Below are positions 54,086 through 62,397 of a stretch of DNA of 64,000 bases, piece by piece (positions within the stretch are counted from its first letter, which is position 1; every line of letters starts with the position of its first letter). This DNA is from Bacillota bacterium (GTDB lineage: Bacteria; Bacillota; Clostridia; Oscillospirales; Acutalibacteraceae). Made by a program: the position numbers and the translations under genes. The DNA lies in NCBI GenBank assembly GCA_023417635.1, contig JAEZFF010000014.1, forward strand, positions 23,911 through 87,910, written 5' to 3'. The notes under the pieces are model-generated. The model did not search any database, was not told the DNA's origin, and was given only the letters and a program-made list of their open reading frames with translations.

Positions 54086-54967
54086 TCAATTTATAACCGT
54101 AATCTGATAGGAAATTGTCCTTTTTTCTCCTGCTGGAAGCAATATCATGCCGCGTTTTTTTTCAAATTCATCGCTTTCATCACTGCAGGTACCAAGGCCG
54201 CTCCAAGGCTCCAATGCAACAAACGGTCCACCGTTGGCGCTTGACCAAATAAGCAGATAGTTTAATTCCGGGAATTCAACACAAATGCCTTTACCCGATT
54301 TGCGGCTGCGAAGGGTAACTTTGCGGGAACGAATGTGATCAAAAATCAAGGCATCCTGCAAAAACAGCTCGTGCTTCATCGGCAGGACTTTAGAATTTTT
54401 TAAAACTGGTACCCGATGATTCATTTGGGGAAGACCATCGGCATTCAACAAAGGACAATCGGCTGTTTCCGGCTGCTCAAATTCCACCTCATAATCTTCA
54501 AAACTTTCTTCCGATGCAATAGGGCAGTTAAAAGCCGGGTGGCCGCCAATTTGAAACGGCAGGGACGTCTGATTGGGATTCGTTACCGTATGGCTCACAG
54601 TTATAGTTTTCCCACTGACCGAATACTTTGTTTCAAAGGTAAAATCGAAGGGATAACGTCCGCGTGTTTCATCGTCTGAGTCAAGCTCAAATGTAACAGA
54701 GGTTTCTTCCTGCTTTGTCAGGCGGAACTCCTTTTTCCTTGCTACGCCATGGCGCTCCATAAAACAGACTTTACCGCTTGCTGTTACAGCTTTTTTGCCG
54801 CGCAGACTGCCCACAATAGGGAAAAGCACAGGAGCTTGCCCATGCCAGTACTGCGGGTTTCCTTGCCAGAGATACTCTCTACCAGCAGTATCCTGGATGG
54901 AAGTCAGTTCCCCGCCAAAAGAACGAGCTTTAACCAAGAGGTCACTGTTTTCAATTAAATATTCCAT
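54086..54967 (-). CDS. Aldose 1-epimerase family protein (LacX-like)
   Basis: A 293-residue galactose mutarotase-fold protein. Conserved blocks are EYLWQGNPQYWHGQAPVLFP, GHPAFNCPI (catalytic His) and VALEPWSGLGTCSDE (catalytic Glu), followed by the usual beta-rich end LPAGEKRTISYQI. It should interconvert alpha and beta anomers of a sugar, perhaps a sugar phosphate; the substrate is not evident and no sugar genes are nearby. Its start overlaps the end of the SEL1 gene by 17 nt. Confidence 0.9.
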   Translation of the reverse strand: MEYLIENSDLLVKARSFGGELTSIQDTAGREYLWQGNPQYWHGQAPVLFPIVGSLRGKKAVTASGKVCFMERHGVARKKEFRLTKQEETSVTFELDSDDETRGRYPFDFTFETKYSVSGKTITVSHTVTNPNQTSLPFQIGGHPAFNCPIASEESFEDYEVEFEQPETADCPLLNADGLPQMNHRVPVLKNSKVLPMKHELFLQDALIFDHIRSRKVTLRSRKSGKGICVEFPELNYLLIWSSANGGPFVALEPWSGLGTCSDESDEFEKKRGMILLPAGEKRTISYQITVIN

Positions 54968-56198
54968 TATTTTCCTCTTTCCCGCTCACATTAAGGACTT
55001 GGTTTTGGTTTTCCTGTGCGGCAACATAGTTGCCGCTGCTGTCTTTTCGAAGCAAATGCAAATGTTCTCTCGCCTGCCTCAAACCATGGGAAGCAGCCTT
55101 TTCCCAAAATAAACCAGCTTGATTATAGTCCAAATGGATTCCTATACCATAGTAACAGCATTCGCCAAGACGGTCCTGTGCGGCAGCATTGCCCTGCCCT
55201 GCAGCCTTAATATACCAGTGAAGCGCATTTTCCATATCTTTTTCTTCACCGATTCCGTTCTCAAAGCAACAACCAAGCTGATACTGTGACTCTGCATTCC
55301 CACATTTTGCAGCCTTTTTAAACCAGTACACTGCCTTGCCGCAATCCTGCCGTACTCCATTTCCGTCAAAATAGCATTGGCCAAGATTAAACTGTGCAGA
55401 AGTATGCCCTTGCTTTGCTGCTTTTGCAAACCAATATGCTGCCCTGCTGTAGTTCTGTTCTATCCCCTTGCCATCACGGTAAAGAATTCCAAGATTATTT
55501 TGCGCATCTGCATGGCCTTGCTGCGCTGCACGGGCAAACCAACGTGCCGCCTTTACATAGTCTTGGGTAGTGCCAAGGCCGTGGCAGTAACGTACTCCAA
55601 GGTTAAACTGTGCTACAACATGGCCCTGCTGCGCTGCTTTTTGCGACCAATACTCTGCGCGGTCATAATCTTGTTTCACTCCGTGTCCACTGTAATAGCA
55701 AAACGCCAGCCTATTCTGTGCATCTGCATGATTCTGGTTCGCTGCCTTCGCAAACCAGTGCACCGCTTTGGAATAATCCTGAGGAATACCATCCGCCATC
55801 TCATAGGCAAGGCCAAGGCCGTACTGAGATTCGACATCACCAAGTTTGGCAGCTTCTATCAAAGCGGCCATTTTACTGTCACCGGCCTGTGCGTATTCCA
55901 CACCAAGGATGGAAAGGCAGCACATTACAGTAAAGTCAGATTGCTCTGCCGTCCAGCAGTACTCATTGTTCATTCGGATACGGTACCGCCTGCGTATATC
56001 TTCGTAATTTTCCGGTTCCTTTTTCAAAGTGCGGTAAAGCCCCACACTGAACGCAAGGCTCATTAAATGGAATTCCCCACGGTAATGCCCCTTGGCACAG
56101 TCGGCAAAAATAGAGCCAAGAAGTTCTTTGTTTTCAAAGACTTCTTCGCCCCGGCAGTCTTTAATTTTCTTTAAAATTTCTACAATGCCTTTGTCCAT
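54951..56198 (-). CDS. SEL1-repeat protein of the kinase/vWA/PP2C operon
   Basis: A 415-residue protein without signal peptide. Residues 1-120 are helical and unrecognised. From about 121 to 390 there are at least seven SEL1 repeats of 36 residues, such as AQFNLGVRYCHGLGTTQDYV and AQNNLGILYRDGKGIEQNYS, each with the W/F-x-KAA-x-QGH turn. SEL1 arrays bind proteins and often serve in signalling complexes. It follows the PP2C gene by 19 nt and overlaps the epimerase gene by 17 nt. The internal repeats are close to each other in sequence, which points to recent duplication. A role as scaffold or target of the neighbouring kinase is inference. Confidence 0.93.
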   Translation of the reverse strand: MDKGIVEILKKIKDCRGEEVFENKELLGSIFADCAKGHYRGEFHLMSLAFSVGLYRTLKKEPENYEDIRRRYRIRMNNEYCWTAEQSDFTVMCCLSILGVEYAQAGDSKMAALIEAAKLGDVESQYGLGLAYEMADGIPQDYSKAVHWFAKAANQNHADAQNRLAFCYYSGHGVKQDYDRAEYWSQKAAQQGHVVAQFNLGVRYCHGLGTTQDYVKAARWFARAAQQGHADAQNNLGILYRDGKGIEQNYSRAAYWFAKAAKQGHTSAQFNLGQCYFDGNGVRQDCGKAVYWFKKAAKCGNAESQYQLGCCFENGIGEEKDMENALHWYIKAAGQGNAAAQDRLGECCYYGIGIHLDYNQAGLFWEKAASHGLRQAREHLHLLRKDSSGNYVAAQENQNQVLNVSGKEENNGIFN

Positions 56199-56217
56199 GC
56201 CAACCCACCCTTAAAGT

Positions 56218-57102
56218 TCAGGCTTTTCTGTAGGTTATGATTCCTGCTATGGAAACATCATCTCCGCTGCCTTTTTCCGTCATCTCTGAAAGAAAGTCTT
56301 TCAGGTCTTTCTTTGTCCGCACCGTATTGCCGCAGGAAAACTCTGAAATTACTTTTTCCATAAAGCTATGATATTTTTCACTGGATGAAAAAGAATTCTT
56401 TACTCCATCGGTTGACAAAACCACCGCAAGCGGAACTTTCTGCTGAAAAATATGGTGAAAGCTGTAAAAAGCATCTGGTTCACAAAGTGAAGTCGTCACA
56501 TTGCCAACAAGCTTTTCCTCTCTTGGCACAGCTTCAACCGTTCCATCATTCATCAGCGCAAAACAGTCACCATCGCCAATCTGCATTCCAAACCATCCGC
56601 TTCGAGTCACAGCTGATATAATCAGCGTTGTGCCATATGCAGACTCTACCATTTGCCCGTTTTGCAGGCAAGTACGCCGCTTTTCCGAAAGGGGCGCAAG
56701 TTCCTCTTCCAAAAATGGATTTGCCTTATAATGCCGGGCGACCCGGCGGTTCCAATTAAAAATAATATTCTTTTTTAGCTGATTCAGCTTAGCATCTGTG
56801 TTTTCTGTAAAACGCTCTGTATCTTCGCCGCGAATGAACTGGCTGACCGCTTTCAGCGCAGCTTCCACTGCAAACCGCGCACCGAGTTTGCTGCGAAAAT
56901 AGCGGATGTCACCATGGCCATCCGCGGCGGCAACTACTGTTGCATCCTGCAATTCAGCTGAGCCAGAATAATCTTGGCAAGGTGCTTTTCGGCGAAGATG
57001 CGCAGCACCTCGCACCGTAATGTGAAAATTATAAAATGGGAAAATCTCTTTTTCCTGCCCGTCTGTCCGGTGCAAATCAGTTCCAGCCTTCATCCGTATC
57101 AT
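56218..57102 (-). CDS. PP2C-family protein phosphatase of the TerY-P-like module
   Basis: A 294-residue PP2C-type phosphatase, more divergent than prpC. Metal-binding motifs are visible: QDYSG (about 43-47), AADGHGD (about 59-65), MQIGDGDCFAL, LSTDGVKNSF and GSGDDVSIAGI near the end. It has no membrane segment, so it is cytoplasmic. The start is the ATG at 57102 or the in-frame ATG at 57093; both lie within the end of the vWA gene. Its expected role is to reverse the action of the kinase encoded first in this operon. Confidence 0.88.
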   Translation of the reverse strand: MIRMKAGTDLHRTDGQEKEIFPFYNFHITVRGAAHLRRKAPCQDYSGSAELQDATVVAAADGHGDIRYFRSKLGARFAVEAALKAVSQFIRGEDTERFTENTDAKLNQLKKNIIFNWNRRVARHYKANPFLEEELAPLSEKRRTCLQNGQMVESAYGTTLIISAVTRSGWFGMQIGDGDCFALMNDGTVEAVPREEKLVGNVTTSLCEPDAFYSFHHIFQQKVPLAVVLSTDGVKNSFSSSEKYHSFMEKVISEFSCGNTVRTKKDLKDFLSEMTEKGSGDDVSIAGIITYRKA

Positions 57103-57811
57103 CCACAGAATTAACAGGCTGCCACTCTTGCTCCTGCTTGTTCAATTCCTGCGTAAATGTTTCCTGACGGCTTCCCTGCCCTACTGTACTGCTCTGGCTG
57201 CCAATTTTGGAAGCGGTAACAGAAACGAGGCGTATCATTTTTGCGAGTGCTTCCGGAGTATGGGCCCGCAGTACAGCTTCCGGCGTCCCCGTAAATTCAG
57301 TAAGGACTTCATCGTTAACGTCTTCTTCCTCGCCAATCGCCACTGCAACCTTTATTGCAACGTGAAACCATTTGTTTTGCTTCAGCTTTTCGAGTTCTTT
57401 TTCATAGTCATCCGTCGGTTCACCGTCCGTCATCAGGAAAACGGCAGGTGCATAAGAACCTTCTACGTCATTCATATACGCATTGCGTGAAAGCTTTTCA
57501 TTCAGCATTCGATAAGCTTCGCCAAGGTCGGTCATACCGTCGCCGTCTACAAATGGCCAGTCAAACTCATCTGCCGGTTTTGGTTCGTCATAAACCCACT
57601 TTGCGCCATTTGAAAAAGTAAGCGCGGCAACTTTGATCTCCGCATCGGCATTATCCTCCGAAATTGTGCGTATTTCTGGCAAGACATTAAATATTGCATC
57701 ATTTACTGCACCTATTTTTTTCCCAGACATACTTCCAGAGGTATCAACCAGAAAGAACAGAACCATGGTTCGTTTTGCAATTCCTTCCGTGTTTTCAAAT
57801 GGATTTGACAT
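57077..57811 (-). CDS. TerY-like von Willebrand factor A domain protein
   Basis: A 244-residue cytoplasmic vWA protein. The MIDAS motif is VDTSGSMSG (Asp23, Ser25, Ser27), with further metal residues in DGMTDLG and MTDGEPTDD. The sequence of LPEIRTISEDNADAEIKVA is typical of TerY-like members. The C-terminal 45 residues are Gln/Ser-rich and probably unstructured. AAAGGA precedes the ATG. The TerY-P triad described by Aravind and colleagues pairs such a protein with PP2C and a zinc-ribbon kinase, exactly the neighbours found here. Confidence 0.9.
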   Translation of the reverse strand: MSNPFENTEGIAKRTMVLFFLVDTSGSMSGKKIGAVNDAIFNVLPEIRTISEDNADAEIKVAALTFSNGAKWVYDEPKPADEFDWPFVDGDGMTDLGEAYRMLNEKLSRNAYMNDVEGSYAPAVFLMTDGEPTDDYEKELEKLKQNKWFHVAIKVAVAIGEEEDVNDEVLTEFTGTPEAVLRAHTPEALAKMIRLVSVTASKIGSQSSTVGQGSRQETFTQELNKQEQEWQPVNSVDDTDEGWN

Positions 57812-57850
57812 ATTATATCTTCCTTTCCCGATTCTTCAAGATGCTGCAGT

Positions 57851-59143
57851 TTACACAATTTCTGCCTTCACTTCCATGCTAAAGGCAATTTTTATATTAC
57901 GAAAGACAGGAAGTACCGTCTGCGGTGCTATGTCCTTCATGCTGCCATCTGGCATCGTAGCCTGCCAAGTGGAAGCGGTAAGGTTTCGAATCCCCCAAAG
58001 ATCCGGATGATTGTTATTGCGTACAACTTCACCCGTAACCGTACGAAAGTCCATGCTATGCTCTTCTGTGTGACAGGCATAGAGCTTATTGCCCGGGTAA
58101 AGTGAAATGCTATACCGGTTGCAGTTGAGCCTAAGCGGACGTATCATTTCTGACCCACAGCCAAGACACCGTAAATCTTCTTTGGAACCACTACCGGCAA
58201 AATTCTCACATCCACAGCCACAGGTAATAATCTCATCGCGCAGTCGAATAAACAGACGCAGCCATTCATTATCTGAAACACGCTTTTCTTTTGCACGGAT
58301 TCCATCGGTAAAGGAACGGATAAATGCTTCTCGAATAAATTCCGGGTAAAGCGGCCAAAGCATAATAGCATTGTTATGAACACCGCGCACCGGTTTATTG
58401 GTATGATTCTTTGGGTCGAATATAAAAATAGGATTGCTTCCATAATGTTTCTTTTCATGCTCGTCCGTTAAGCAAACACTTTTAATGACTTTCTCACCTT
58501 CCAAAGGATGAGAAAGAAAAAGGAGTAAAAAGAGCATTACTGCCAGCGAGAAATGATCCGACTGCATCCCAGGCTTTTCACCCATAACCACTTCAGGCGC
58601 CATGTAACGGCATTTCCCTGCTATTCCAAGGTTTACTCCATAAGGCGCTACATTGTCATTGTCGCAAATCATAACGTCTCCGTTCGAAGGGTCAATAAAG
58701 AAGTTACCATCATTTAAATCCTGGTAAGACTTTCCCTCCCGATGCAAAGCAATGAAACTTTCAACGATTGTAAGCGCAGCATTAATACGTGCCGAGTGTT
58801 TTACAATACGGACTTTTGCGTTCAGAATATCTGTAAAGCTGCGATATTGCGGCGGCCGAAGCTTCATCAGGTAGCCAAAACTTCCTTCCGTTTGTTCTGT
58901 AACAAGGATAGGCCACAGAAAATTTCGCGTTGGGGGGCCATCCAAAATATTACGGCACAAATTTTTCAGAAACTCCTGCGGTCTCTTCAAAGCCGCAACA
59001 AAAAACCACTTTAAAGCATATTCCTGACCCTTATATTCTGCGCGGTAAACTATGCCCTGACCGCCTTCACCCAGTTTTCCCAAAACGGTCAGAAACTCAT
59101 TGGAATCTTTTACTTTTATTTTATGACCATTTTCAAACTCCAT
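57851..59143 (-). CDS. Protein kinase with C-terminal zinc ribbon and FHA-like region (TerY-P triad kinase)
   Basis: A 430-residue cytoplasmic kinase. The Gly-loop is GEGGQGIVYRA (25-35) and the ATP lysine Lys45 in YALKW. The catalytic loop is YQDLNDGN (140-147), with Asp142 in place but without the HRD His and Arg. DFG is replaced by DND (161-163), and MAPEV (181-185) serves as APE. After the kinase domain, Cys308, Cys310, Cys326 and Cys329 form a zinc ribbon. The last 100 residues (LYPGNKLYACH, then WGIRNLTASTW) look FHA-like, a phosphothreonine-binding fold, by eye. I start at ATG 59143 with GAGGGG upstream. Promoter candidate at 59229-59257. Confidence 0.87.
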   Translation of the reverse strand: MEFENGHKIKVKDSNEFLTVLGKLGEGGQGIVYRAEYKGQEYALKWFFVAALKRPQEFLKNLCRNILDGPPTRNFLWPILVTEQTEGSFGYLMKLRPPQYRSFTDILNAKVRIVKHSARINAALTIVESFIALHREGKSYQDLNDGNFFIDPSNGDVMICDNDNVAPYGVNLGIAGKCRYMAPEVVMGEKPGMQSDHFSLAVMLFLLLFLSHPLEGEKVIKSVCLTDEHEKKHYGSNPIFIFDPKNHTNKPVRGVHNNAIMLWPLYPEFIREAFIRSFTDGIRAKEKRVSDNEWLRLFIRLRDEIITCGCGCENFAGSGSKEDLRCLGCGSEMIRPLRLNCNRYSISLYPGNKLYACHTEEHSMDFRTVTGEVVRNNNHPDLWGIRNLTASTWQATMPDGSMKDIAPQTVLPVFRNIKIAFSMEVKAEIV

Positions 59144-59228
59144 CCCGTGTATTTCCCCTCTGCCCATTCCATAAATTTGCAGTTCTAAAGCTGTAAAAAG
59201 GAAAATAGGTACAACTTATAATGATAAA

Positions 59229-59257
59229 ATAATAGCACTTTTATTAATAAATGTCTA
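59229..59257 (-). promoter_or_regulatory. Candidate promoter of the kinase/vWA/PP2C/SEL1 operon
   Basis: On the minus strand TAGACA (59252-59257), a 17-nt spacer and TATTAT (59229-59234) lie 85 nt before the kinase start. A second TATAAG-like sequence nearer the gene makes the exact start uncertain. Confidence 0.55.
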
Positions 59258-59312
59258 CCTGCCTCTCTGCTTCTCGTTGTGAGAAACCGTAAAGGCGAAA
59301 GCTGAAACGAAC

Positions 59313-59358
59313 AGAAAAAAGCCAGCCCGCGATATTATAACCACGGGCCGGCTTTCAA
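59313..59358 (-). terminator. Terminator of the crt-hbd-bcd-etfBA operon
   Basis: On the minus strand GCCGGCCCG and CGGGCTGGC pair, with one G-U pair, and CTTTTTTCTG follows. The mismatch pairs only in the minus-strand RNA, which fixes the direction. It lies 19 nt after the etfA stop. Confidence 0.8.
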
Positions 59359-59376
59359 CTATGTTGGAAAGCTCAA

Positions 59377-60393
59377 TTACTTGCGCTCTGCCACTGTTTT
59401 GTTGATTTCATCCGTAAGAAGCGGAATAATCTTTGTTGCATCGCCAACGACACCATAATCCGCAACTTCGAAAATCGGAGCAGTTGCGTCTTTGTTGATG
59501 GCAACAATCAAACCGGACTCTTCCATGCCTGCAAGGTGCTGAATGGCACCGGAAATGCCGCATGCAAGGTAAAGATCCGGGCGAACCGTCTTACCGGTCT
59601 GGCCAACCTGAATATCCTTCTCGACCCAGCCCGCGTCTACACACGCTCTGGAAGAGCTGACTGTGCCGCCAAGAGCACTTGCACAATTCTGCAGCATCTT
59701 GAAGTTTTCCGGACCACCCATGCCGCGGCCGCCGGAAACCAGGACTTTTGCATCCTGAATATTCATCTTGTGAGATTCCTTTTTGACAACGTCAAGAATC
59801 TGGACATCCGTTTCAGATGCCGGAATAGCAACATTGAAATTGTCAACCGGAACTTCTGCGTTTTCAATCGGCTTAATCTTCTGCATAACGCCTGGGCGTA
59901 CAGTAGCCATCTGCGGACGGTAGTCCGAGCAGATAATAGTCGCCATAATGTTGCCGCCAAATGCCGGACGCGTCATTTGAAGATTCTTCGAACCGTCATC
60001 AGCAACATCCAGTTTTGTGCAGTCTGCTGTCAAGCCAGTGCGAATCCTTGCGGCAACGCGTGGAGCAAGGTCGCGGCCAATCGCTGTAGCACCATAGAGC
60101 ATAGCGGCAGGCTTATACTTTTCAATGACCTTACAGACAGCATAGGCATACGGCTTTGTAGAATACAGTTCAAGGTCTTTGTTGTCGACCATGATAATCT
60201 TATCCGCGCCATAGCTTGCAAGGTCTTTGCAAAGACCGGAAACTTTGTAACCAAGCAGAACAGCCGTAACTTCGGTGTCCATCTTCTTGGCAAGTTCCTT
60301 TGCCTTGCCGAGCAGCTCATGAGATACCCCGGCAACTTTATTGTCAACCTGCTGAATAAATATGTAAACGCCTTTATATTCCTGAATATCCAT
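59377..60393 (-). CDS. etfA: Electron transfer flavoprotein alpha subunit
   Basis: A 338-residue EtfA that carries FAD and passes electrons to or from butyryl-CoA dehydrogenase. The C-terminal FAD-binding signature is present: VSGGRGMGGPENF, GQTGKTVRPDLYLACGISG, AGMEESGLIVAINKDATAPI. The start is ATG 60393 with GGTG upstream; an in-frame TTG six codons earlier lacks a site. It follows etfB by 18 nt. With etfB and bcd it forms the bifurcating complex that reduces ferredoxin while reducing crotonyl-CoA with NADH. Confidence 0.97.
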   Translation of the reverse strand: MDIQEYKGVYIFIQQVDNKVAGVSHELLGKAKELAKKMDTEVTAVLLGYKVSGLCKDLASYGADKIIMVDNKDLELYSTKPYAYAVCKVIEKYKPAAMLYGATAIGRDLAPRVAARIRTGLTADCTKLDVADDGSKNLQMTRPAFGGNIMATIICSDYRPQMATVRPGVMQKIKPIENAEVPVDNFNVAIPASETDVQILDVVKKESHKMNIQDAKVLVSGGRGMGGPENFKMLQNCASALGGTVSSSRACVDAGWVEKDIQVGQTGKTVRPDLYLACGISGAIQHLAGMEESGLIVAINKDATAPIFEVADYGVVGDATKIIPLLTDEINKTVAERK

Positions 60394-60411
60394 CTTGCTC
60401 ACCACTTTCAA

Positions 60412-61197
60412 CTATATAATGAATTTCTCTTTGAGCTTTCCGAGGATCGCTTCAGCAGCTTCCTGCGAATTCAGGTTGTCAACAAGAGTGCCGGCAGCCT
60501 TCGGGCTCTTTGTGAAGGTCTTGACAACGCGGGTTGGAGAGCCTTTCAGGCCAATGTCCTCGTCCTTGACGTCAAGGTCCTTACGGGTGATGATGCGAAC
60601 TTCTTTTTCGCGGTAAGCGTCAAAGATTCCGCCCGGAGTCATGTAGCGCGGCTCATTCAGCTCGCTGAGCGCGGTAATCAGGCAAGGCATTTTAGCCTTA
60701 ACAATGTGGTAACGGTCTTCGAACTGGCGCTTTACCGTAACGTATTCGCCTTCGACTTTAATCTCTTCCGCATAGCTGATGTTCGAAATGTTCAGGTTTT
60801 CAGCAATCTGCGGGCCAACCTGAGCCGTATCACCATCGATTGCCTGACGGCCGGTGATAATAAGGTCAAAAGGAACCTTCTTCAGAGCAGCCGCAAGGGT
60901 ATGAGCCGTAGCCCATGTGTCAGCACCGCCGAATGCACGGTCTGTAACCAAAACAGCATCATCGGCACCCATAGCAAGAGCTTCGCGCAGTGCGGCATCC
61001 GCCTGCGGCGGGCCCATGGAAAGGACTGTAACGTGAGCGCCCTGTGCGTCTTTTAGGCGAAGAGCTGCTTCCAGTCCTGCTTTATCATCTGGGTTAATAA
61101 TACTCGGAACACCTTCACGAATTAACGTGCCGGTTTTCGGGTCAAGTTTTACTTCATTAGTATTTGGAACCTGCTTGATACAAACGACAATATTCAA
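60412..61197 (-). CDS. etfB: Electron transfer flavoprotein beta subunit
   Basis: A 261-residue EtfB, the site of the bifurcating FAD in Bcd-Etf complexes. It starts MNIVVCIKQVPNTNEVKLDP, with SMGPPQADAALREALAMGAD and TGRQAIDGDTAQVGP for nucleotide binding, and VKRQFEDRYHIVKAKMPCL near the middle. The start is a TTG with GGAGGG upstream. It lies between bcd and etfA in the standard clostridial bcs order. Confidence 0.97.
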   Translation of the reverse strand: MNIVVCIKQVPNTNEVKLDPKTGTLIREGVPSIINPDDKAGLEAALRLKDAQGAHVTVLSMGPPQADAALREALAMGADDAVLVTDRAFGGADTWATAHTLAAALKKVPFDLIITGRQAIDGDTAQVGPQIAENLNISNISYAEEIKVEGEYVTVKRQFEDRYHIVKAKMPCLITALSELNEPRYMTPGGIFDAYREKEVRIITRKDLDVKDEDIGLKGSPTRVVKTFTKSPKAAGTLVDNLNSQEAAEAILGKLKEKFII

Positions 61198-61224
61198 CGA
61201 ATTTCCCTCCTTAGAGTTTCTGCC

Positions 61225-62364
61225 TTATTTCAAGGCATATTTGGAAATTACCATCTTCTGAACTTCGCTGGTGCCTTCATAAATCTCGGTAATCTTGGCA
61301 TCGCGCATCATGCGCTCAATCGGATACTCTCTTGTGAAGCCGTATCCGCCGTGAAGCTGCAGGCAGCGGGTGGTAACATCCATTGCCGTGGAGGCACAGT
61401 ACAGTTTAGCCATAGCTGCTTCTTCCGAATACCTTGACTTTGTATCTTCAGCAACTGCTGCACGGTACATAAGGATCTGAGAGCACTTAACCTTCGTTGC
61501 CATATCTGCAATTTCGAACTGAGTGTTCTGGAACTTTGCAAGCGGGCGGCCGAACTGCTTTCTTTCTTTAACATACTTGATGGTTTCTTCGAGGGCACCT
61601 TCCGCAATTCCCAAAGCCTGTGCTGCAATGCCTACACGGCCATTGTCGAGGGTAGACATAGCAATGACAAAGCCCTTGCCTTCCTGCCCAAGCAGGTTTT
61701 CCTTTGGAACAATGCAGTTATTGAAGACCAGTTCGCAGGTAGAAGAACCGCGAATGCCCATCTTCTTTTCTTTTTTACCAACGGAGAAGCCCGGGAAGGT
61801 CTTCTCAACGATGAAAGCAGTAATCCCGTGGTTGCCAAGACTCTTGTCCGTCATGGCAAAAACGATGTATGTATCTGCATAGCCACCGTTTGTGATGAAA
61901 ATCTTATTGCCATTCAAAACATAATGGTCACCGTCCAACACAGCCTTTGTCTGCTGCGCAGAAGAATCTGTGCCGGCATTTGGCTCAGTCAGGGCAAAAG
62001 CGCCAAGATATTCGCCAGTGCAGAGCTTCGGCAGGTATTTTGCCTTCTGCTCTGGTGTGCCATACTTCATAATCGGCCATGTGCCAAGGGAAGTATGTGC
62101 GGAAAGCATGGTGGATGTTGTAGCACATACCTTGCTGATTTCCTCAATGCACATTTCATAGGTCAAAGTGTCGCAGCCAGCACCGCCGTATTCCTTGGAA
62201 TACGGAATACCCATGAATTTGTATTTACGTAATTTTTCGAGTGCTTCGGAAGGGAAACGTTCTTCCTCATCAATTTCCTGGGCGTAAGGTTTAACTTCCT
62301 TTTCCGCAAACTCTCTGAAGAGAGTGCGGGCCATTGTTTGTTCTTTACTGAGTGTGAAGTCCAT
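61225..62364 (-). CDS. bcd: Butyryl-CoA dehydrogenase
   Basis: A 379-residue acyl-CoA dehydrogenase reducing crotonyl-CoA to butyryl-CoA. It starts MDFTLSKEQTMARTLFREFA. FAD-binding blocks are FALTEPNAGTDSS and FITNGGYADTY. The catalytic glutamate lies in ITEIYEGTSEVQKM near the end, as in short-chain members. I use ATG 62364, with GGAGG at 7 nt. It lies after hbd and before etfB. A longer-chain (hexanoyl) preference cannot be excluded from sequence alone. Confidence 0.96.
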   Translation of the reverse strand: MDFTLSKEQTMARTLFREFAEKEVKPYAQEIDEEERFPSEALEKLRKYKFMGIPYSKEYGGAGCDTLTYEMCIEEISKVCATTSTMLSAHTSLGTWPIMKYGTPEQKAKYLPKLCTGEYLGAFALTEPNAGTDSSAQQTKAVLDGDHYVLNGNKIFITNGGYADTYIVFAMTDKSLGNHGITAFIVEKTFPGFSVGKKEKKMGIRGSSTCELVFNNCIVPKENLLGQEGKGFVIAMSTLDNGRVGIAAQALGIAEGALEETIKYVKERKQFGRPLAKFQNTQFEIADMATKVKCSQILMYRAAVAEDTKSRYSEEAAMAKLYCASTAMDVTTRCLQLHGGYGFTREYPIERMMRDAKITEIYEGTSEVQKMVISKYALK

Positions 62365-62397
62365 ACTCATTCCTCCAAATCTGTCAGTTACGGGCAA

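Noticed and set aside
53235..59143. Whether the PLD-like nuclease and the kinase operon form a phage-defence island
   Set aside because: They are convergent, separated by a bidirectional terminator, and show no toxin, helicase or other defence protein. The link is only proximity.
59536..61056. A 506-codon open frame on the plus strand opposite etfA and etfB
   Set aside because: It is the mirror of two certain genes whose codon bias keeps that frame open. The translation has no recognisable domain and no ribosome-binding site.
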